64,000 bases of DNA from Sporisorium sorghi (GCA_023212695.1 JALCCG010000016.1:1-64000), one strand, 5' to 3'. Counted from the first letter of the stretch, positions 47,348 to 57,219 are shown. Notes: generated by a model from the sequence alone, not told the origin. Program-made: numbers and translations.

Positions 47348-47484
47348 TGTCATTATACTGATCTATTTTCACCCATACTATCAGTATTCGATCTATATAT
47401 AGCACAATATTGACGCAAACTGTCGGTTTACCAATTTCAATTTTAATTCCACTTCATTCATTCCAATTCCAAGGGGGATTCCAT

Positions 47485-48363
47485 ATGGATCAATCTTTTC
47501 GTCAATCGCTAAAAGAAAGCACCATCCACGGGAATGAGCGGTTTCCGTTCGGCGCCTACTGGTATCAATTTGCCCCCGGTGCCCATGTGGTAGACTCCCA
47601 TTGGCATAAGGAAGCGGAAATTTTTTACGTCATGGAAGGGGAGGTTCTGTTTCAGATTGATTCGGAATATATTCCTGTTCGGGCGGGTGAAGCGATATTT
47701 ATCGACGGAGGCGACCTCCATACCGGACATGCCCAGGGCGACCAAGGGTGCAGCTTCTGCGCCATGGTGTTCGATTTCGGCATGCTTGCAAGCCCCCACT
47801 ATGATCTTGTTCAGGAGGGCATGATTATCCCGTTTCAGGAGCGGAGGGCAACCTTCCCAAGACGGATGACCTTCGAAACCGATGACAGGCTGCTTGGACA
47901 TATAAAGGAAATGATTGGGTTATCGGAGCAAAAGCCTGCCGGTTATGAAGCCGCTATAAAGGGACATCTGTTTCTCATGTTGTTTGAAGCTGCATCCACT
48001 GGAAGGCTGGCAAACCGAAGCCGGAGCGAGACCGCTGATATCACGAGGACCGAGCGCTTGAAAAAGGTGATTCTCTACATTCAGAATCATTACCACCGCC
48101 CCATCCGGCTGAGTGAGCTGGCAGAGCTCATTCCGATGAGCGAAGGCCAATTCTGCCGGTTCTTTAAATCCATGACCGGGCAAACCCCCGTGGATTATAT
48201 GAACTCCTATCGCGTTCGCCAAGCGGCAGAGCTGCTTCGGCAGCCGGACAATAAAATATCCGACATCGCACTCGATGTCGGATTTGGACACATCAGTTAT
48301 TTTGTTCGGGTATTCCGAAAGATCATGAACTGCACACCATCGGAGTATCGGAAGAAATTATAA
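47485..48363 (+). CDS. AraC-family transcriptional regulator with cupin domain
   Basis: About 292 residues. The N-terminal cupin (VDSHWHKEAEIFYVMEGEVLFQI, then RAGEAIFIDGGDLHTG) probably binds a sugar. The C-terminal AraC domain (IRLSELAELIPMSEGQFCRFFKSMTG and ISDIALDVGFGHISYFVRVFRKIMN) binds DNA. AAGGGGG precedes the ATG at 47485. It is divergent from the GH31 alpha-xylosidase and probably controls it. Its stop overlaps the end of the convergent chitinase gene by 6 nt. Confidence 0.93.
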   Translation: MDQSFRQSLKESTIHGNERFPFGAYWYQFAPGAHVVDSHWHKEAEIFYVMEGEVLFQIDSEYIPVRAGEAIFIDGGDLHTGHAQGDQGCSFCAMVFDFGMLASPHYDLVQEGMIIPFQERRATFPRRMTFETDDRLLGHIKEMIGLSEQKPAGYEAAIKGHLFLMLFEAASTGRLANRSRSETADITRTERLKKVILYIQNHYHRPIRLSELAELIPMSEGQFCRFFKSMTGQTPVDYMNSYRVRQAAELLRQPDNKISDIALDVGFGHISYFVRVFRKIMNCTPSEYRKKL

Positions 48364-49779
48364 TTTCGGTAAGCTTGGTATGGTCTGATTGCAATCCCCA
48401 GGTAGCGGCAAATTACGGCATACGTACTGTCCGGCGCTGTTCTCGTTCGCTGCTCCCGAAGGTGCAGGCTGGTGCACCCGCTGTTTCCAGAGCTGCCACA
48501 GCATGAAGCCATCATTGGCCTTTCCCTTATTCTTGATGTAATTAACCATCGTTTCTACATTATAGTACTGTGTTGCGATGTTATTCTGTCCGTTCATCAT
48601 CTCGGCATCATACACCGTGCCCGGTGCTGCATTTAGCTGCAGGACAGCGCCGCCGGAGCCCTCCGGTGCAATCTGCATGCCCATGTTGATCGGCCCGTTA
48701 TATATCGCCTTATAAGATTCGTATCCTTCACGAGGATCGTAGTAGATGCCTCCATCGTAGGACATTAGATTAATGAAATTGATCTTGCTGCCATGATCCT
48801 TGACGACACGGTACATCGTGCCTCCAAAAGGGGAACCCCACTGAACTTTGCCTTCCTCAAACGGCGTTCCCTTCACATAATAAGCGCCCGTAGACCATCC
48901 TGCGATGGAGATCTGAAGATTGGCATTCCTTGCATTGATTTCGTTATAGAGGCTCGTAATAATGCCGGCGATCTCGCCATCCTTGGAGCAGCTGAACTGA
49001 GCGGCTGTTCCTTTGTTGCAGCTGCTGCCGCTGGACTCCCAATCGATGTCGACACCGGCCACACCCAAATCCTGTGCCAGATCCACAATGTTCTTGGCAT
49101 TGAATCCGGACCACTGTGAGCCTTGGCTGTACGACCAGCCTCCTACTGACAGGAACGCTTTCGTTCCGCGGGCTCTCAGCGCCGCGATGTTGTTTCGAAG
49201 GTCCAGGGACTGCTGGGAAGTAAATTTACGCTGGCCGTTTGGGGTTGTTGCTCCTTCCACGAATTCCAAACCCGCAACGGCTTGGTCAAATGCATAAGAG
49301 CCTTTGGCATACGTGGTATCTGGTCTTACAAATGCCAGATTGACATGGGTAATGTAATTGGGAACATTAGCCGTAGTCAGGTCGTATATGCTTGTATTCC
49401 AAGAGCTCGCGTAAGCAACATACATCCGGCTCCCAGGCAGCGGAGGATCAACAGGTGGGTCCACAGGAGGATCGACCGGGGGATCCACTGGCGGATCGAC
49501 TGGTGGTGTTCCTGGATTGCAGGCCCCCAAGTCCTCCCATACGCCCCATTGTCCGGTCGTTCCAGGAACCTCGCCCTGCGTCCACCACTTCGCTTTCCAC
49601 GCATGACCATTGTGGGATACTATGTTGCCTCCACCATACACAGCCGAACTGCTCCACGCAGGCTCTGTGCAAGCCTCGGCTGCTTGGGCCTTGAACACTG
49701 GAAATACACTGAATACCAGCACAGCAACGATTCCGAGAATAAAACCTCTCATGGTTCTGGACATGCTGTTCATCATCAT
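48358..49779 (-). CDS. Secreted chitinase, GH18 with N-terminal carbohydrate-binding module
   Basis: A 473-residue protein. A signal peptide (cut near AQAA-EACT) leads to a CBM5/12-type module with WWTQGEVPGTTGQWGVW, then a PPVD-repeat linker (about residues 92-113) and a GH18 catalytic domain. The motif region reads GVAGVDIDWE: Glu248 is the catalytic acid and Asp244 and Asp246 are kept, while the first Asp of DxxDxDxE is Ala. SVGGWS (substrate strand) is present. It degrades chitin outside the cell. AAGGAG precedes the start, and a cre-like site lies just upstream. Confidence 0.93.
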   Translation of the reverse strand: MMMNSMSRTMRGFILGIVAVLVFSVFPVFKAQAAEACTEPAWSSSAVYGGGNIVSHNGHAWKAKWWTQGEVPGTTGQWGVWEDLGACNPGTPPVDPPVDPPVDPPVDPPVDPPLPGSRMYVAYASSWNTSIYDLTTANVPNYITHVNLAFVRPDTTYAKGSYAFDQAVAGLEFVEGATTPNGQRKFTSQQSLDLRNNIAALRARGTKAFLSVGGWSYSQGSQWSGFNAKNIVDLAQDLGVAGVDIDWESSGSSCNKGTAAQFSCSKDGEIAGIITSLYNEINARNANLQISIAGWSTGAYYVKGTPFEEGKVQWGSPFGGTMYRVVKDHGSKINFINLMSYDGGIYYDPREGYESYKAIYNGPINMGMQIAPEGSGGAVLQLNAAPGTVYDAEMMNGQNNIATQYYNVETMVNYIKNKGKANDGFMLWQLWKQRVHQPAPSGAANENSAGQYVCRNLPLPGDCNQTIPSLPKL

Positions 49780-49801
49780 ACAACTCCTTCCATTATTCTT
49801 A

Positions 49802-49815
49802 TTAAAGCGTTTTCA
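49802..49815. promoter_or_regulatory. cre-like CcpA site upstream of chitinase
   Basis: TTAAAGCGTTTTCA differs from the cre consensus only at the second position. It lies 23 bp before the chitinase start, so CcpA binding would block transcription. The rest of the 49816-49971 gap shows nothing recognised. Confidence 0.6.
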
Positions 49816-49971
49816 AATCTGATGAAAGCTTCGTTCCATACACCTCCCCAGGTCTATACCAATGAAATTATAAAACGCACTTTAAGTGTAACTTGGTGGA
49901 TCTTTGTACAAAAAGGATAAGATTTACTTATATAGGGGCAAAATCCTACACCCTAATGAATCCATAATTCC

Positions 49972-50017
49972 AATAAAAAGCCGTCACTCTGCAAATTTTC
50001 GCAAAATAACGGCCTTG
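49972..50017 (-). terminator. Terminator after YqcI/YcgG gene
   Basis: An imperfect stem (AAGGCCGT...ACGGCTT) is followed on the minus strand by TTTTTATTGG, about 70 nt after the stop. Confidence 0.65.
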
Positions 50018-50083
50018 AATGAATAAGCTTGGTTAACCCTTACTACAATTTAGGGTATGATGATAGCAGTGTGTTATTTCTTG

Positions 50084-50836
50084 TTATCTGTTGATCTCCT
50101 TGTGGAGCCTTGCAAACGGACATTTTGACAGCGATTCTGTGTTATCCCGCAGAAAATATTGCTTCCATTCATAATTATCCTCCGCCCCATAGAACTTTAA
50201 ATCCGGATGAGGCGGTACGGGATCATATTCAACTAACCGCTGGCGAATCATGGCCTTTGTTCGTTCTGCTTGCCCTTCCCGGGCATTGAACTGCTGCAGA
50301 ACCCAGCGGGGCGTGAAGGCAAGCATCATATAAGGGAAATATCTGCTCTGACGAAGCTCATGCGCGGGTGTGCCGCAATACACAAAATAAGGCTCGCCTG
50401 CATAACAAAATTCCCACAGATGTTCCGAAGGCTCCTCGGGGAGACCCTCCGGCCAAGGTTCTGCGTCGTATTCGGTTGTTCGGCTTAGCAGCTGCCAGAA
50501 TAAACGCTCATAGTACTCGACGCCTGCCAAGTCATTCCTGCTATGCTCCGTGTTGATCAACACGACAAGTGAAGTATACGGCCCAAAATCTCTGGAGCCG
50601 AGTCCGAACTCATGCAGCAGTGAGGCCAGTTGTCCCGCTGCCTCCTGCGATTCGCCCTGATTAATAAAGCCATATCTAAAATGCTTCAGCACATGTCCCT
50701 GCACTGCCGGAATACAGGGGAATTTGGCGGAACGGTCCGTCATCTTCTCGGTTAGCTTTATTATCGCTTCACGCTGCCAGTCCTCCGGTAATCCATGAAT
50801 AGCATCCATATCTTCCAACTTCATTAAACCGCTCAT
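50084..50836 (-). CDS. YqcI/YcgG family protein
   Basis: About 250 residues, matching the YqcI/YcgG family (FPCIPAVQGHVLKHFRYGF, LWEFCYAGEPYFVYCGTPAHELRQSRYFPYMMLAFTPRWVL). Function is not known, and the conserved Cys, His and aromatic residues suggest a metal or cofactor site. AGGAGG is 8 nt before the ATG at 50836, so the long upstream extension of the frame is not part of the gene. Confidence 0.88.
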   Translation of the reverse strand: MSGLMKLEDMDAIHGLPEDWQREAIIKLTEKMTDRSAKFPCIPAVQGHVLKHFRYGFINQGESQEAAGQLASLLHEFGLGSRDFGPYTSLVVLINTEHSRNDLAGVEYYERLFWQLLSRTTEYDAEPWPEGLPEEPSEHLWEFCYAGEPYFVYCGTPAHELRQSRYFPYMMLAFTPRWVLQQFNAREGQAERTKAMIRQRLVEYDPVPPHPDLKFYGAEDNYEWKQYFLRDNTESLSKCPFARLHKEINR

Positions 50837-51021
50837 CACCAGTCCTCCTCTTTCTACAGCATATAAGAGTGGATAAAAATGGGTGACTGTCCCGGCCGAA
50901 ATCCAAATGAATTTCGAAAAGCGTTTCACGAAGCTTGAACTTTCTGATATCTTAAGTAGAGAAGAAATATAAAATGACCAGGCTTCTGCCTTAATTACCA
51001 TAGAGAGGATTCTTTCACATT

Positions 51022-52740
51022 ATGTCTAAACCCCTGCTAACAGATCAGATTCAAACTGCCAAGCCTGCCAAAAAACCGAGGCCATCCGCTCCGCCTGTGC
51101 GCATCTTTGCGCTGGGGGGGCTTGGAGAGATCGGAAAAAACATGTACGGTGTGGAATTCAAGAATGAGATTATCCTCATCGATGCCGGGCTGAAATTCCC
51201 GGATGCCGAAATGAGCGGAGTCGATTACATCATTCCGGATATCCGTTATTTAATCGATAACAAACACAAAGTGAAGGGTCTGTTTCTGACCCATGGCCAT
51301 GAAGACCATATCGGGGCTATTCCTTATGTCCTTCGTCAAATCCAGATGCCGATTTATGGCGGGGCGCTGACCATCGGATTGGTTCGTGCGAAGCTGGAAG
51401 AGCATCGTCTGCTGGACCAAAGCGATCTGCGTGTGTTTCATGAAGACGAAACCATCTCATTCCGTCATCTTTCCGTTCATTTCTTCAGAACCACCCACAG
51501 CATTCCGGATGCCTTCGGGGTCGTGGTAGAAACCCCATACGGTCCGATCGTACATACCGGGGACTTTAAATTTGATTTTACGCCAGAGGATAGACCCGCT
51601 GATCTGCATAAAATCCTGCATATTGGCAAACGCGGCGTGCTCGCCCTTATGGCCGACAGCACCAACAGCGAGCGCGACGGATTTACGCCTTCAGAGCGTA
51701 CCGTGGGCAACTCCATTCTGCGTCTGTTCCAGGAATGTCCCGGACGGATTTTGTTCGCAACCTTTGCTTCTAACGTCCATCGGTTACAGCAGGTCGTTGA
51801 GGCTGCCATCCGAACAGGACGCAAAATCGCGATTGTCGGCCGTAGTATGGAGAAGGTATTTGTCATCGGACAAGAACTCGGTTATATTCGCGTCCCTGAC
51901 GGCATGTTTATCGATGCCAAAGCCGCTAACCGTTATCGGGACGACCAGGTGCTAATTATTTGTACAGGCAGTCAGGGCGAGCCCAATGCGGCACTGACCC
52001 GTATCGCCTCAGGTGCCCATCGTTCCATTCAAATTCATCCGGAGGACACCGTCATTTTCTCCTCCTCGCCGATTCCCGGAAACACCCAGAATGTAAACCG
52101 CAGCATCGATCTCTTGATGCGGGCCGGAGCAGAGGTCAAATACGGATCCATTCTCGATATTCACACCTCGGGTCACGGCTGCCGCGAAGATCTCAAGCTG
52201 ATGATCAGCAGTTTGCGTCCTAAATATTTCGTACCGATTCACGGGGAGTACCGGATGATGCTCAATCACCGTCATCTGGCCGTGCAGGTTGGTGTTCCTG
52301 ATAGCAACGTTTACCTGATGAACATCGGAAATACGCTGTCCCTGTTCCGCAACTACGCGCGGAAAGGCCGGAACATCCCTTCCGGAGACGTCTACATTAA
52401 TAACGGTGAGCTTCGCACTCATGAAAAGGAATTGCTTGAAGAGCGGGTACAGCTCGCTCACGATGGCGTTGTCATCGTTGCCATTACCATCAATCGCGAA
52501 ACGCGCAAGCTGATGTCCGGGCCGGAGCTGATCACCCGCGGTTTTGTCTATATGCAGGATTCCAAACCTCTTCTCCGCCGCGCAGAAGCCATGCTGCGCA
52601 AACAGCTGAACAAGGCCGGAGAGCAGCGTGAATACAACCGCGCGGCTTGGGAGCAGATGACCAACAACACGCTTAACCGTTACTTCAAGCGGGAGCTGGG
52701 CCGAAGCCCGTACATTATGCCTTCCATTATGGAAATATAA
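51022..52740 (+). CDS. rnjA: Ribonuclease J
   Basis: A 572-residue metallo-beta-lactamase/beta-CASP ribonuclease. The metal motif HGHEDHIGA is followed by HTGDFKFD, TNSERDGFTPSER, the beta-CASP signature region (CTGSQGEPNAALTRIASGAH) and HTSGHG with PIHGEYR. It has both 5'-3' exonuclease and endonuclease activity in mRNA decay and rRNA processing. The N-terminal 25 residues are a Pro/Lys-rich extension before VRIFALGGLGEIGKN. The match is close to RNase J1. A strong terminator follows. Confidence 0.95.
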   Translation: MSKPLLTDQIQTAKPAKKPRPSAPPVRIFALGGLGEIGKNMYGVEFKNEIILIDAGLKFPDAEMSGVDYIIPDIRYLIDNKHKVKGLFLTHGHEDHIGAIPYVLRQIQMPIYGGALTIGLVRAKLEEHRLLDQSDLRVFHEDETISFRHLSVHFFRTTHSIPDAFGVVVETPYGPIVHTGDFKFDFTPEDRPADLHKILHIGKRGVLALMADSTNSERDGFTPSERTVGNSILRLFQECPGRILFATFASNVHRLQQVVEAAIRTGRKIAIVGRSMEKVFVIGQELGYIRVPDGMFIDAKAANRYRDDQVLIICTGSQGEPNAALTRIASGAHRSIQIHPEDTVIFSSSPIPGNTQNVNRSIDLLMRAGAEVKYGSILDIHTSGHGCREDLKLMISSLRPKYFVPIHGEYRMMLNHRHLAVQVGVPDSNVYLMNIGNTLSLFRNYARKGRNIPSGDVYINNGELRTHEKELLEERVQLAHDGVVIVAITINRETRKLMSGPELITRGFVYMQDSKPLLRRAEAMLRKQLNKAGEQREYNRAAWEQMTNNTLNRYFKRELGRSPYIMPSIMEI

Positions 52741-52778
52741 ACGCTTCACGCCCTGCCGCATGAACAGAATCACCATAC

Positions 52779-52826
52779 AAAAAGGGTGGACCCAAGGTAT
52801 TTCATACCTTTGTGGGTCCACCCTTT
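52779..52826 (+). terminator. Intrinsic terminator after RNase J
   Basis: A long stem AAAAGGGTGGACCCA / TGGGTCCACCCTTTT encloses an inner AAGGTA/TACCTT helix. A- and T-runs on both sides let it also end the convergent MFS transcript. Confidence 0.92.
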
Positions 52827-52889
52827 TCTTACATTCAGTTCCTTGCTGTGAATAACAGAACAGCTATCGCTGCTTGCGATGCTGATTAC

Positions 52890-54113
52890 TTAATCCGCAA
52901 GCTCCAGCCCTTTTGTTTCTTTTCCAAGAATCAATACCCCCGCAGCCCCGATTAGAATGGTCACAAAGAACATCACGAAGATGAACTCAATGCTGGTCCC
53001 GTTCTGCTTCAGCACACCGACGAGAAGCGGCGCAATCACGCCGCCAATCCGTCCGAAGGACGTCGCCAGCCCAACCCCTGTTGAACGTACTTTCGTCGGG
53101 TAGAGCTCCGGACTGTAGGCATATAGTCCGCCCCATGCCCCCAGATTGAAGAATGACAGGGAAATCCCCGCAGCAAGAAGTGATGCTTCCGTATTGGCAT
53201 AGCCAAACCAGATTGCACTTAGAGCCGTAAGCACCAAGTATGTAACCAGAACAAACTTCCGTCCAAACTTCTCAATAAAGTAGGCGGCTGTAAAATATCC
53301 TGGCAATTGGGCAAGTGTCATGATCAGCACGTACTGAAAGCTCCTGACCAGACTGAAGCCTTTGTCCACCATAACCGTCGGAAGCCACAGAAACATACCG
53401 TAGTAGGAAAATACGACCGTAAACCACAGCACCCACAGCATAATGCTTGTACGCCGATGTTCGACCGACCAGACCGAGGCTACCCGCTGTCTTAAGGTCA
53501 CCTTCGTGGCCATCTTTGCCTTCTGCTGTATATACCTTGGCGAATCCTCAATCGCACGCCGCAGATAGAGTGCATAGAAAGCAGGCAGAGCTCCAATCAC
53601 AAAGGCTGCCCGCCAGCCGTAATCCGGTATGACAAAATAGGCGATAAGTGCGGATAAAATCCAGCCCGCTGCCCAGAAGCTCTCCAGCAGTACAACCGCT
53701 CTTCCCCGTTCATTTGCCGGCATGCTTTCCGACACCAGGGTAGATGCAACCGGAAGCTCTCCGCCAAGTCCAAAGCCGGCGATAAAGCGCATAAAACACA
53801 ACATAATAAAACCGGTAGCCAGCGCGGAAAGGCCGCTCGCTATCGAGAATATGAGCAGCGTCCAGAGCAGAATGTTCTTCCGTCCGTATTTGTCCGCCAA
53901 AAACCCAGCCATCGCCGCGCCAAATACCATTCCGATCGACGTTGTACTCGTCAGGATTCCAACCTGCTGCGAGCTTAGCGACCATTCGGTTGCCAGCGCT
54001 GCGACAACAAACGAAATCATCCCGACATCCATCGCATCAAACATCCAGCTGAGTCCCGCGCTGAACAGTAGCTTGCGCCGCTTCGGCTCTTTTAATAATT
54101 GCATGTTGCCCAT
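52890..54113 (-). CDS. MFS transporter (sugar/organic acid-type, NiaP-like)
   Basis: A 407-residue protein with 12 predicted membrane segments. It has GFLADKYGRK between segments 2 and 3, RFIAGFGLGGELP in segment 4 and PTKVRSTGVGLATSFGRIGG near segment 10. The pattern fits metabolite:H+ symporters such as the niacin transporter NiaP, but the substrate is not certain. A GAGGGGG site lies upstream of the ATG. Confidence 0.88.
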   Translation of the reverse strand: MGNMQLLKEPKRRKLLFSAGLSWMFDAMDVGMISFVVAALATEWSLSSQQVGILTSTTSIGMVFGAAMAGFLADKYGRKNILLWTLLIFSIASGLSALATGFIMLCFMRFIAGFGLGGELPVASTLVSESMPANERGRAVVLLESFWAAGWILSALIAYFVIPDYGWRAAFVIGALPAFYALYLRRAIEDSPRYIQQKAKMATKVTLRQRVASVWSVEHRRTSIMLWVLWFTVVFSYYGMFLWLPTVMVDKGFSLVRSFQYVLIMTLAQLPGYFTAAYFIEKFGRKFVLVTYLVLTALSAIWFGYANTEASLLAAGISLSFFNLGAWGGLYAYSPELYPTKVRSTGVGLATSFGRIGGVIAPLLVGVLKQNGTSIEFIFVMFFVTILIGAAGVLILGKETKGLELAD

Positions 54114-54179
54114 ATTGACCGCCCCCTCTCCTATATCTTTCTATAATGTAGAGCGAACAATACGTCTGGTCAAGCTGGA

Positions 54180-55247
54180 TTATGCCATCGGCAAGATCAC
54201 AGTGATGGTTGTACCTACCTGAAGCTTACTGGAAACATGAACCTCCCCCTTGTGATCCTCAATCATTTTTTTGCTGATCATGAATCCCAAGCCGTTCCCT
54301 TTCTCCTTGGTCGTAAAAAAGGGCTCACCCAGACGGGAGAGAATAGACTCGGGAATCCCGCAGCCATTGTCAATGAAATGGATGGCGATGGTATGGCCTT
54401 CGCCTCTTCCCAGCCGAATGGTCAGCTCCCCGCCATCTGGCATGGACTCCACCGCATTTTTGATAAAATTAATAAACACCTGCTTCAGATGGTTCACATC
54501 GCAATCCACGCTGGCCTCGTGCGCTCCGAAATCCGTGATGATCTCAACGTTATGTATAATAGCCTGTGTATTCAAGAGTGTTATCACCTGCTCCAGGAGC
54601 TGCCGGATATCCGTACGTTCGAATTTCACACTCTGCGGCTTTGCCAGGAACAGAAGCTCGCTGACAATGAGCTCAATCCGTTCGATCTCTGAAGAGATAA
54701 TATCGAAATATTGATCCTTCCGACCTGCACCGGATCGAATTAATTGGACAAATCCTTTGATGGAGGTCATCGGATTTCGGATTTCGTGGGCGATACCTGC
54801 CGCAAGCTGCCCGGCCATCGACAACTTATCGGACTGAATCAGCCTCTCCTCTTCCTGATGAGCGGCTCGCTTTAAATCGGTGATATCCGTAAAGTGAGCT
54901 ATGTAGCCGAGCGTTCTTCCATCTCTGCTATGGGCCATGCTTAACCTGCAGGATACCCACTTGATATCGCCTTGTTTATGTAACAACCTCTTCTCCATTT
55001 GCAGGGAAAGGGCCTTACCCGACATTAATTTCTCCAGTCGTTCCCTGTCCTTATTCACGTCTTCCGGATAAATCCAATGATAGTACGGATGGTACAGACA
55101 TTCCTCTGCCTCATACCCTAGTATGACACAAGCAGCGGGATTGATCTTGATAATGCTCCCCTCAGAATCGATGAATACCGTTCCGATCGGCGCAACTTCA
55201 ACCGCCTGAACCATAAAATCATAGTTGAGACATTCACTATTCATCAT
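54180..55247 (-). CDS. PAS-domain sensor histidine kinase
   Basis: A 355-residue protein without membrane segments. PAS (about 8-120, VQAVEVAPIGTVFIDSEGSI and a PAC-like WVSCRLSMAHSRDGRTLG) is followed by HisKA with the phosphorylation His in GIAHEIRNPMTSIKGF and an HATPase with IDNGCGIP and GNGLGFMISKKM. It resembles sporulation kinases of Bacilli. No response regulator is adjacent, so it probably feeds a distant regulator such as Spo0F. AGGAGG precedes the start. Confidence 0.9.
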   Translation of the reverse strand: MMNSECLNYDFMVQAVEVAPIGTVFIDSEGSIIKINPAACVILGYEAEECLYHPYYHWIYPEDVNKDRERLEKLMSGKALSLQMEKRLLHKQGDIKWVSCRLSMAHSRDGRTLGYIAHFTDITDLKRAAHQEEERLIQSDKLSMAGQLAAGIAHEIRNPMTSIKGFVQLIRSGAGRKDQYFDIISSEIERIELIVSELLFLAKPQSVKFERTDIRQLLEQVITLLNTQAIIHNVEIITDFGAHEASVDCDVNHLKQVFINFIKNAVESMPDGGELTIRLGRGEGHTIAIHFIDNGCGIPESILSRLGEPFFTTKEKGNGLGFMISKKMIEDHKGEVHVSSKLQVGTTITVILPMA

Positions 55248-55465
55248 CGTGGAGATCCTCCTGTCCTTCGTTGTTCAAATCGTTTTACATATTTCGAGAT
55301 ATAGGTTTGCTTCTCCTCTCCTCTTCTCTATATTAGAAAATATAAATAAAGCAAACCAAAGGATAATTTGGACATAAGGCGAATATATTGTTATGGAGTT
55401 TCTAATATATGGTGTCAATACCAGAGCTATTCTAGTGAAACTGAGAGAAAATGGTATTTTTTGAC

Positions 55466-55494
55466 TTGAACACCATCGCTTTTTCGTTTATTGT
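55466..55494 (+). promoter_or_regulatory. Predicted sigma-A promoter for the permuted NlpC/P60-like gene
   Basis: TTGAAC, 17 nt, TATTGT, about 65 bp before the gene. The rest of the 55248-55557 gap is AT-rich with no gene and must also hold the kinase promoter. Confidence 0.45.
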
Positions 55495-55557
55495 GAAAGA
55501 AAGCAAGTCATTTACAATTGCTAGTCGTTAGGACCGTTAACAAAGGAGTTTGCGAGT

Positions 55558-56178
55558 ATGTACACGGAACAAGATATTTGGATTGTGCTTACAGGCACGG
55601 GCACCTGGTTCAGCAGAATGATCCAATATTTCACGAAGGCCCCACTAAACCATGCATCCATTGCGTTTGATTCCGAATTACGCGAAGTGTACAGCTTTGG
55701 CCGAAAGAAGGCAAACAATCCGTTTGATGGCGGTTTGGTTCGCGAGAATTTGCGCGCTCCATTCTTCTACACCTCGGAATGCGCCGTTTACCGCTGCCGC
55801 GTCAGTAATGAGGACTATCAACGCATGCACAATCTTGTCAAAGAGATGATGCGTGATCAGAACCGCTACAAATATAATCTGCTAGGGCTGCTGGGTATAT
55901 TGTTTCGGATTCATATTGATCGTGATGATGCTTTCTTCTGCTCTCACTTTGTCGCTACCGTTCTCGAGCAAGCAGGCCTGCGGCCTGTGAACAAACCTTG
56001 TCACTTGGTAACGCCAGAAGATTTCGCCCATTCACCGCAGTTGAATGAAATCTACCACGGTCCTCTTCATGGTTATCTTGCTCAGGAAATGACCTCCCCG
56101 CTGTCCCCGACGCCGACCTTTGCTCCTGCAACAACCAAAGGCAGAGGCAAGTTCTTCCGAATCGGGAAAACGGGTTAA
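55558..56178 (+). CDS. Permuted papain-like (YiiX/YebB type) NlpC/P60-related protein
   Basis: A 206-residue protein in which the putative catalytic His (APLNHASIAFD) comes before the Cys (DDAFFCSHFVATVLEQAG), as in circularly permuted NlpC/P60 members. WIVLTGTGTWFSRMIQYFTK opens the domain. No signal peptide. It may be a cysteine hydrolase or acyltransferase acting on lipids or peptides, and the substrate is unknown. AAGGAG precedes the ATG. Confidence 0.75.
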   Translation: MYTEQDIWIVLTGTGTWFSRMIQYFTKAPLNHASIAFDSELREVYSFGRKKANNPFDGGLVRENLRAPFFYTSECAVYRCRVSNEDYQRMHNLVKEMMRDQNRYKYNLLGLLGILFRIHIDRDDAFFCSHFVATVLEQAGLRPVNKPCHLVTPEDFAHSPQLNEIYHGPLHGYLAQEMTSPLSPTPTFAPATTKGRGKFFRIGKTG

Positions 56179-56231
56179 TACCGAAATGTTTAGCTATGAT
56201 ATAAATAGGAACCTATAACATCTTGGAAAAA

Positions 56232-56263
56232 AAGCAGCCGGGCGATCGCCCGGCTGCTTCTTT
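56232..56263 (+). terminator. Intrinsic terminator
   Basis: A perfect 28-nt palindrome, AAGCAGCCGGGCGA and its complement, is followed by CTTTAT and preceded by an A-run. It serves both this gene and the convergent DedA-like gene. Confidence 0.9.
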
Positions 56264-56303
56264 ATATGTTCTTCACGGGATTTCCCCGACGTCGTGCTCA
56301 GGT

Positions 56304-56960
56304 TTAGGCTGATGGAGTCTGATCCGAGGTTTGATCCAGAACAACTGGTGTCTTCTCCACAACAGTTAAATTCGCTTCAGCCAGCTTCTGCTGCTCCATT
56401 TTCTTGCGCTTGCGTTTACGGTTGAAATACACGCCGACTAACAGAAGCGGAACGGCAATAAGCGCAATATACAAGGATACGTCCTTAACCATACCTTCGG
56501 CCGCGTTGCCATACAGGTAAAACAAAGTACCTACCACATAAAACTTGGTGGCTCTGCCAATCGCAGCATACGCCAGGAGCCTCCATAACGGGAAGTTCAA
56601 ACAACCTGAAAGGATGGTGAACACCTTAAAGGGAACCGGCGTAAAGGAACCAATCAATATGGCCGCCTCGCCGTTTTTCTGAAACATGTTCGTTGCAGCG
56701 TCAATCCACTCTTTTTTCAAAATCTTGTATAATACCGACTTCCCAAGCAGCTTTCCGATTAAATAACCAAATGGCGTTCCCAGCAAGCACCCGATAAAAC
56801 CATAAGTTGCAAGCCAAAGTGCATCCTGCGGATGAACAATACTTAGCGAAACTTGCAGAAAAAAGGCGGGTATCGGAAAAATTACAGCATCAGCAAATGA
56901 ATGAATAAACAATCCCCATGGACCAAAACTCTTCAAAAAATCCAAAATGACCTGAAACAT
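56304..56960 (-). CDS. DedA/VTT-family membrane protein (YqaA-like)
   Basis: A 218-residue membrane protein with about five hydrophobic segments and the VTT signature around GCLLGTPFGYLIGKLLGKSV and GSFTPVPFKVFTILSGCLNFPLWRLLAYAAIGRATKF. The Lys-rich segment NRKRKRKKMEQQK after the last membrane segment should face the cytoplasm. The family is implicated in lipid scrambling and membrane homeostasis. AGGGG precedes the start. Confidence 0.9.
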   Translation of the reverse strand: MFQVILDFLKSFGPWGLFIHSFADAVIFPIPAFFLQVSLSIVHPQDALWLATYGFIGCLLGTPFGYLIGKLLGKSVLYKILKKEWIDAATNMFQKNGEAAILIGSFTPVPFKVFTILSGCLNFPLWRLLAYAAIGRATKFYVVGTLFYLYGNAAEGMVKDVSLYIALIAVPLLLVGVYFNRKRKRKKMEQQKLAEANLTVVEKTPVVLDQTSDQTPSA

Positions 56961-57123
56961 GTCTCAACCCCTAAATATTTTCTTCCTGTTTCTATCAGAC
57001 CCTTTATAAATTATAGCACATAATTATACTGGAAAGGACCTAAGCCACTCCAGCCCTGCGGAAATACGTGAATAAAGAAGCATGCCTTTGCTCCTATATA
57101 GTATATGCATCGAATTCAACTAA

Positions 57124-57158
57124 CAACAAAAAAACCTTTCTTGCAGTAAGAAAGGTTT
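57124..57158 (-). terminator. Terminator after thiD/pdxK
   Basis: A perfect 11-bp stem AAACCTTTCTT / AAGAAAGGTTT is followed on the minus strand by TTTTTTGTTG. Confidence 0.9.
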
Positions 57159-57219
57159 CTCGTCACATTGTGCAAGCCGGAATCAAAAATGAATAAGCTT
57201 GCAAAAAAATGTATTTTGT

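Noticed and set aside
49430..49510. Tandem repeats in the chitinase gene as a possible repeat element or CRISPR-like array
   Set aside because: They encode an in-frame PPVD linker between two known domains, common in secreted glycosidases.
51000..51021. cre-like sequence near GAAAAGCGTTTCAC upstream of RNase J (around 50917-50932)
   Set aside because: Fixed TG and CA positions of the cre consensus do not line up around the central CG.
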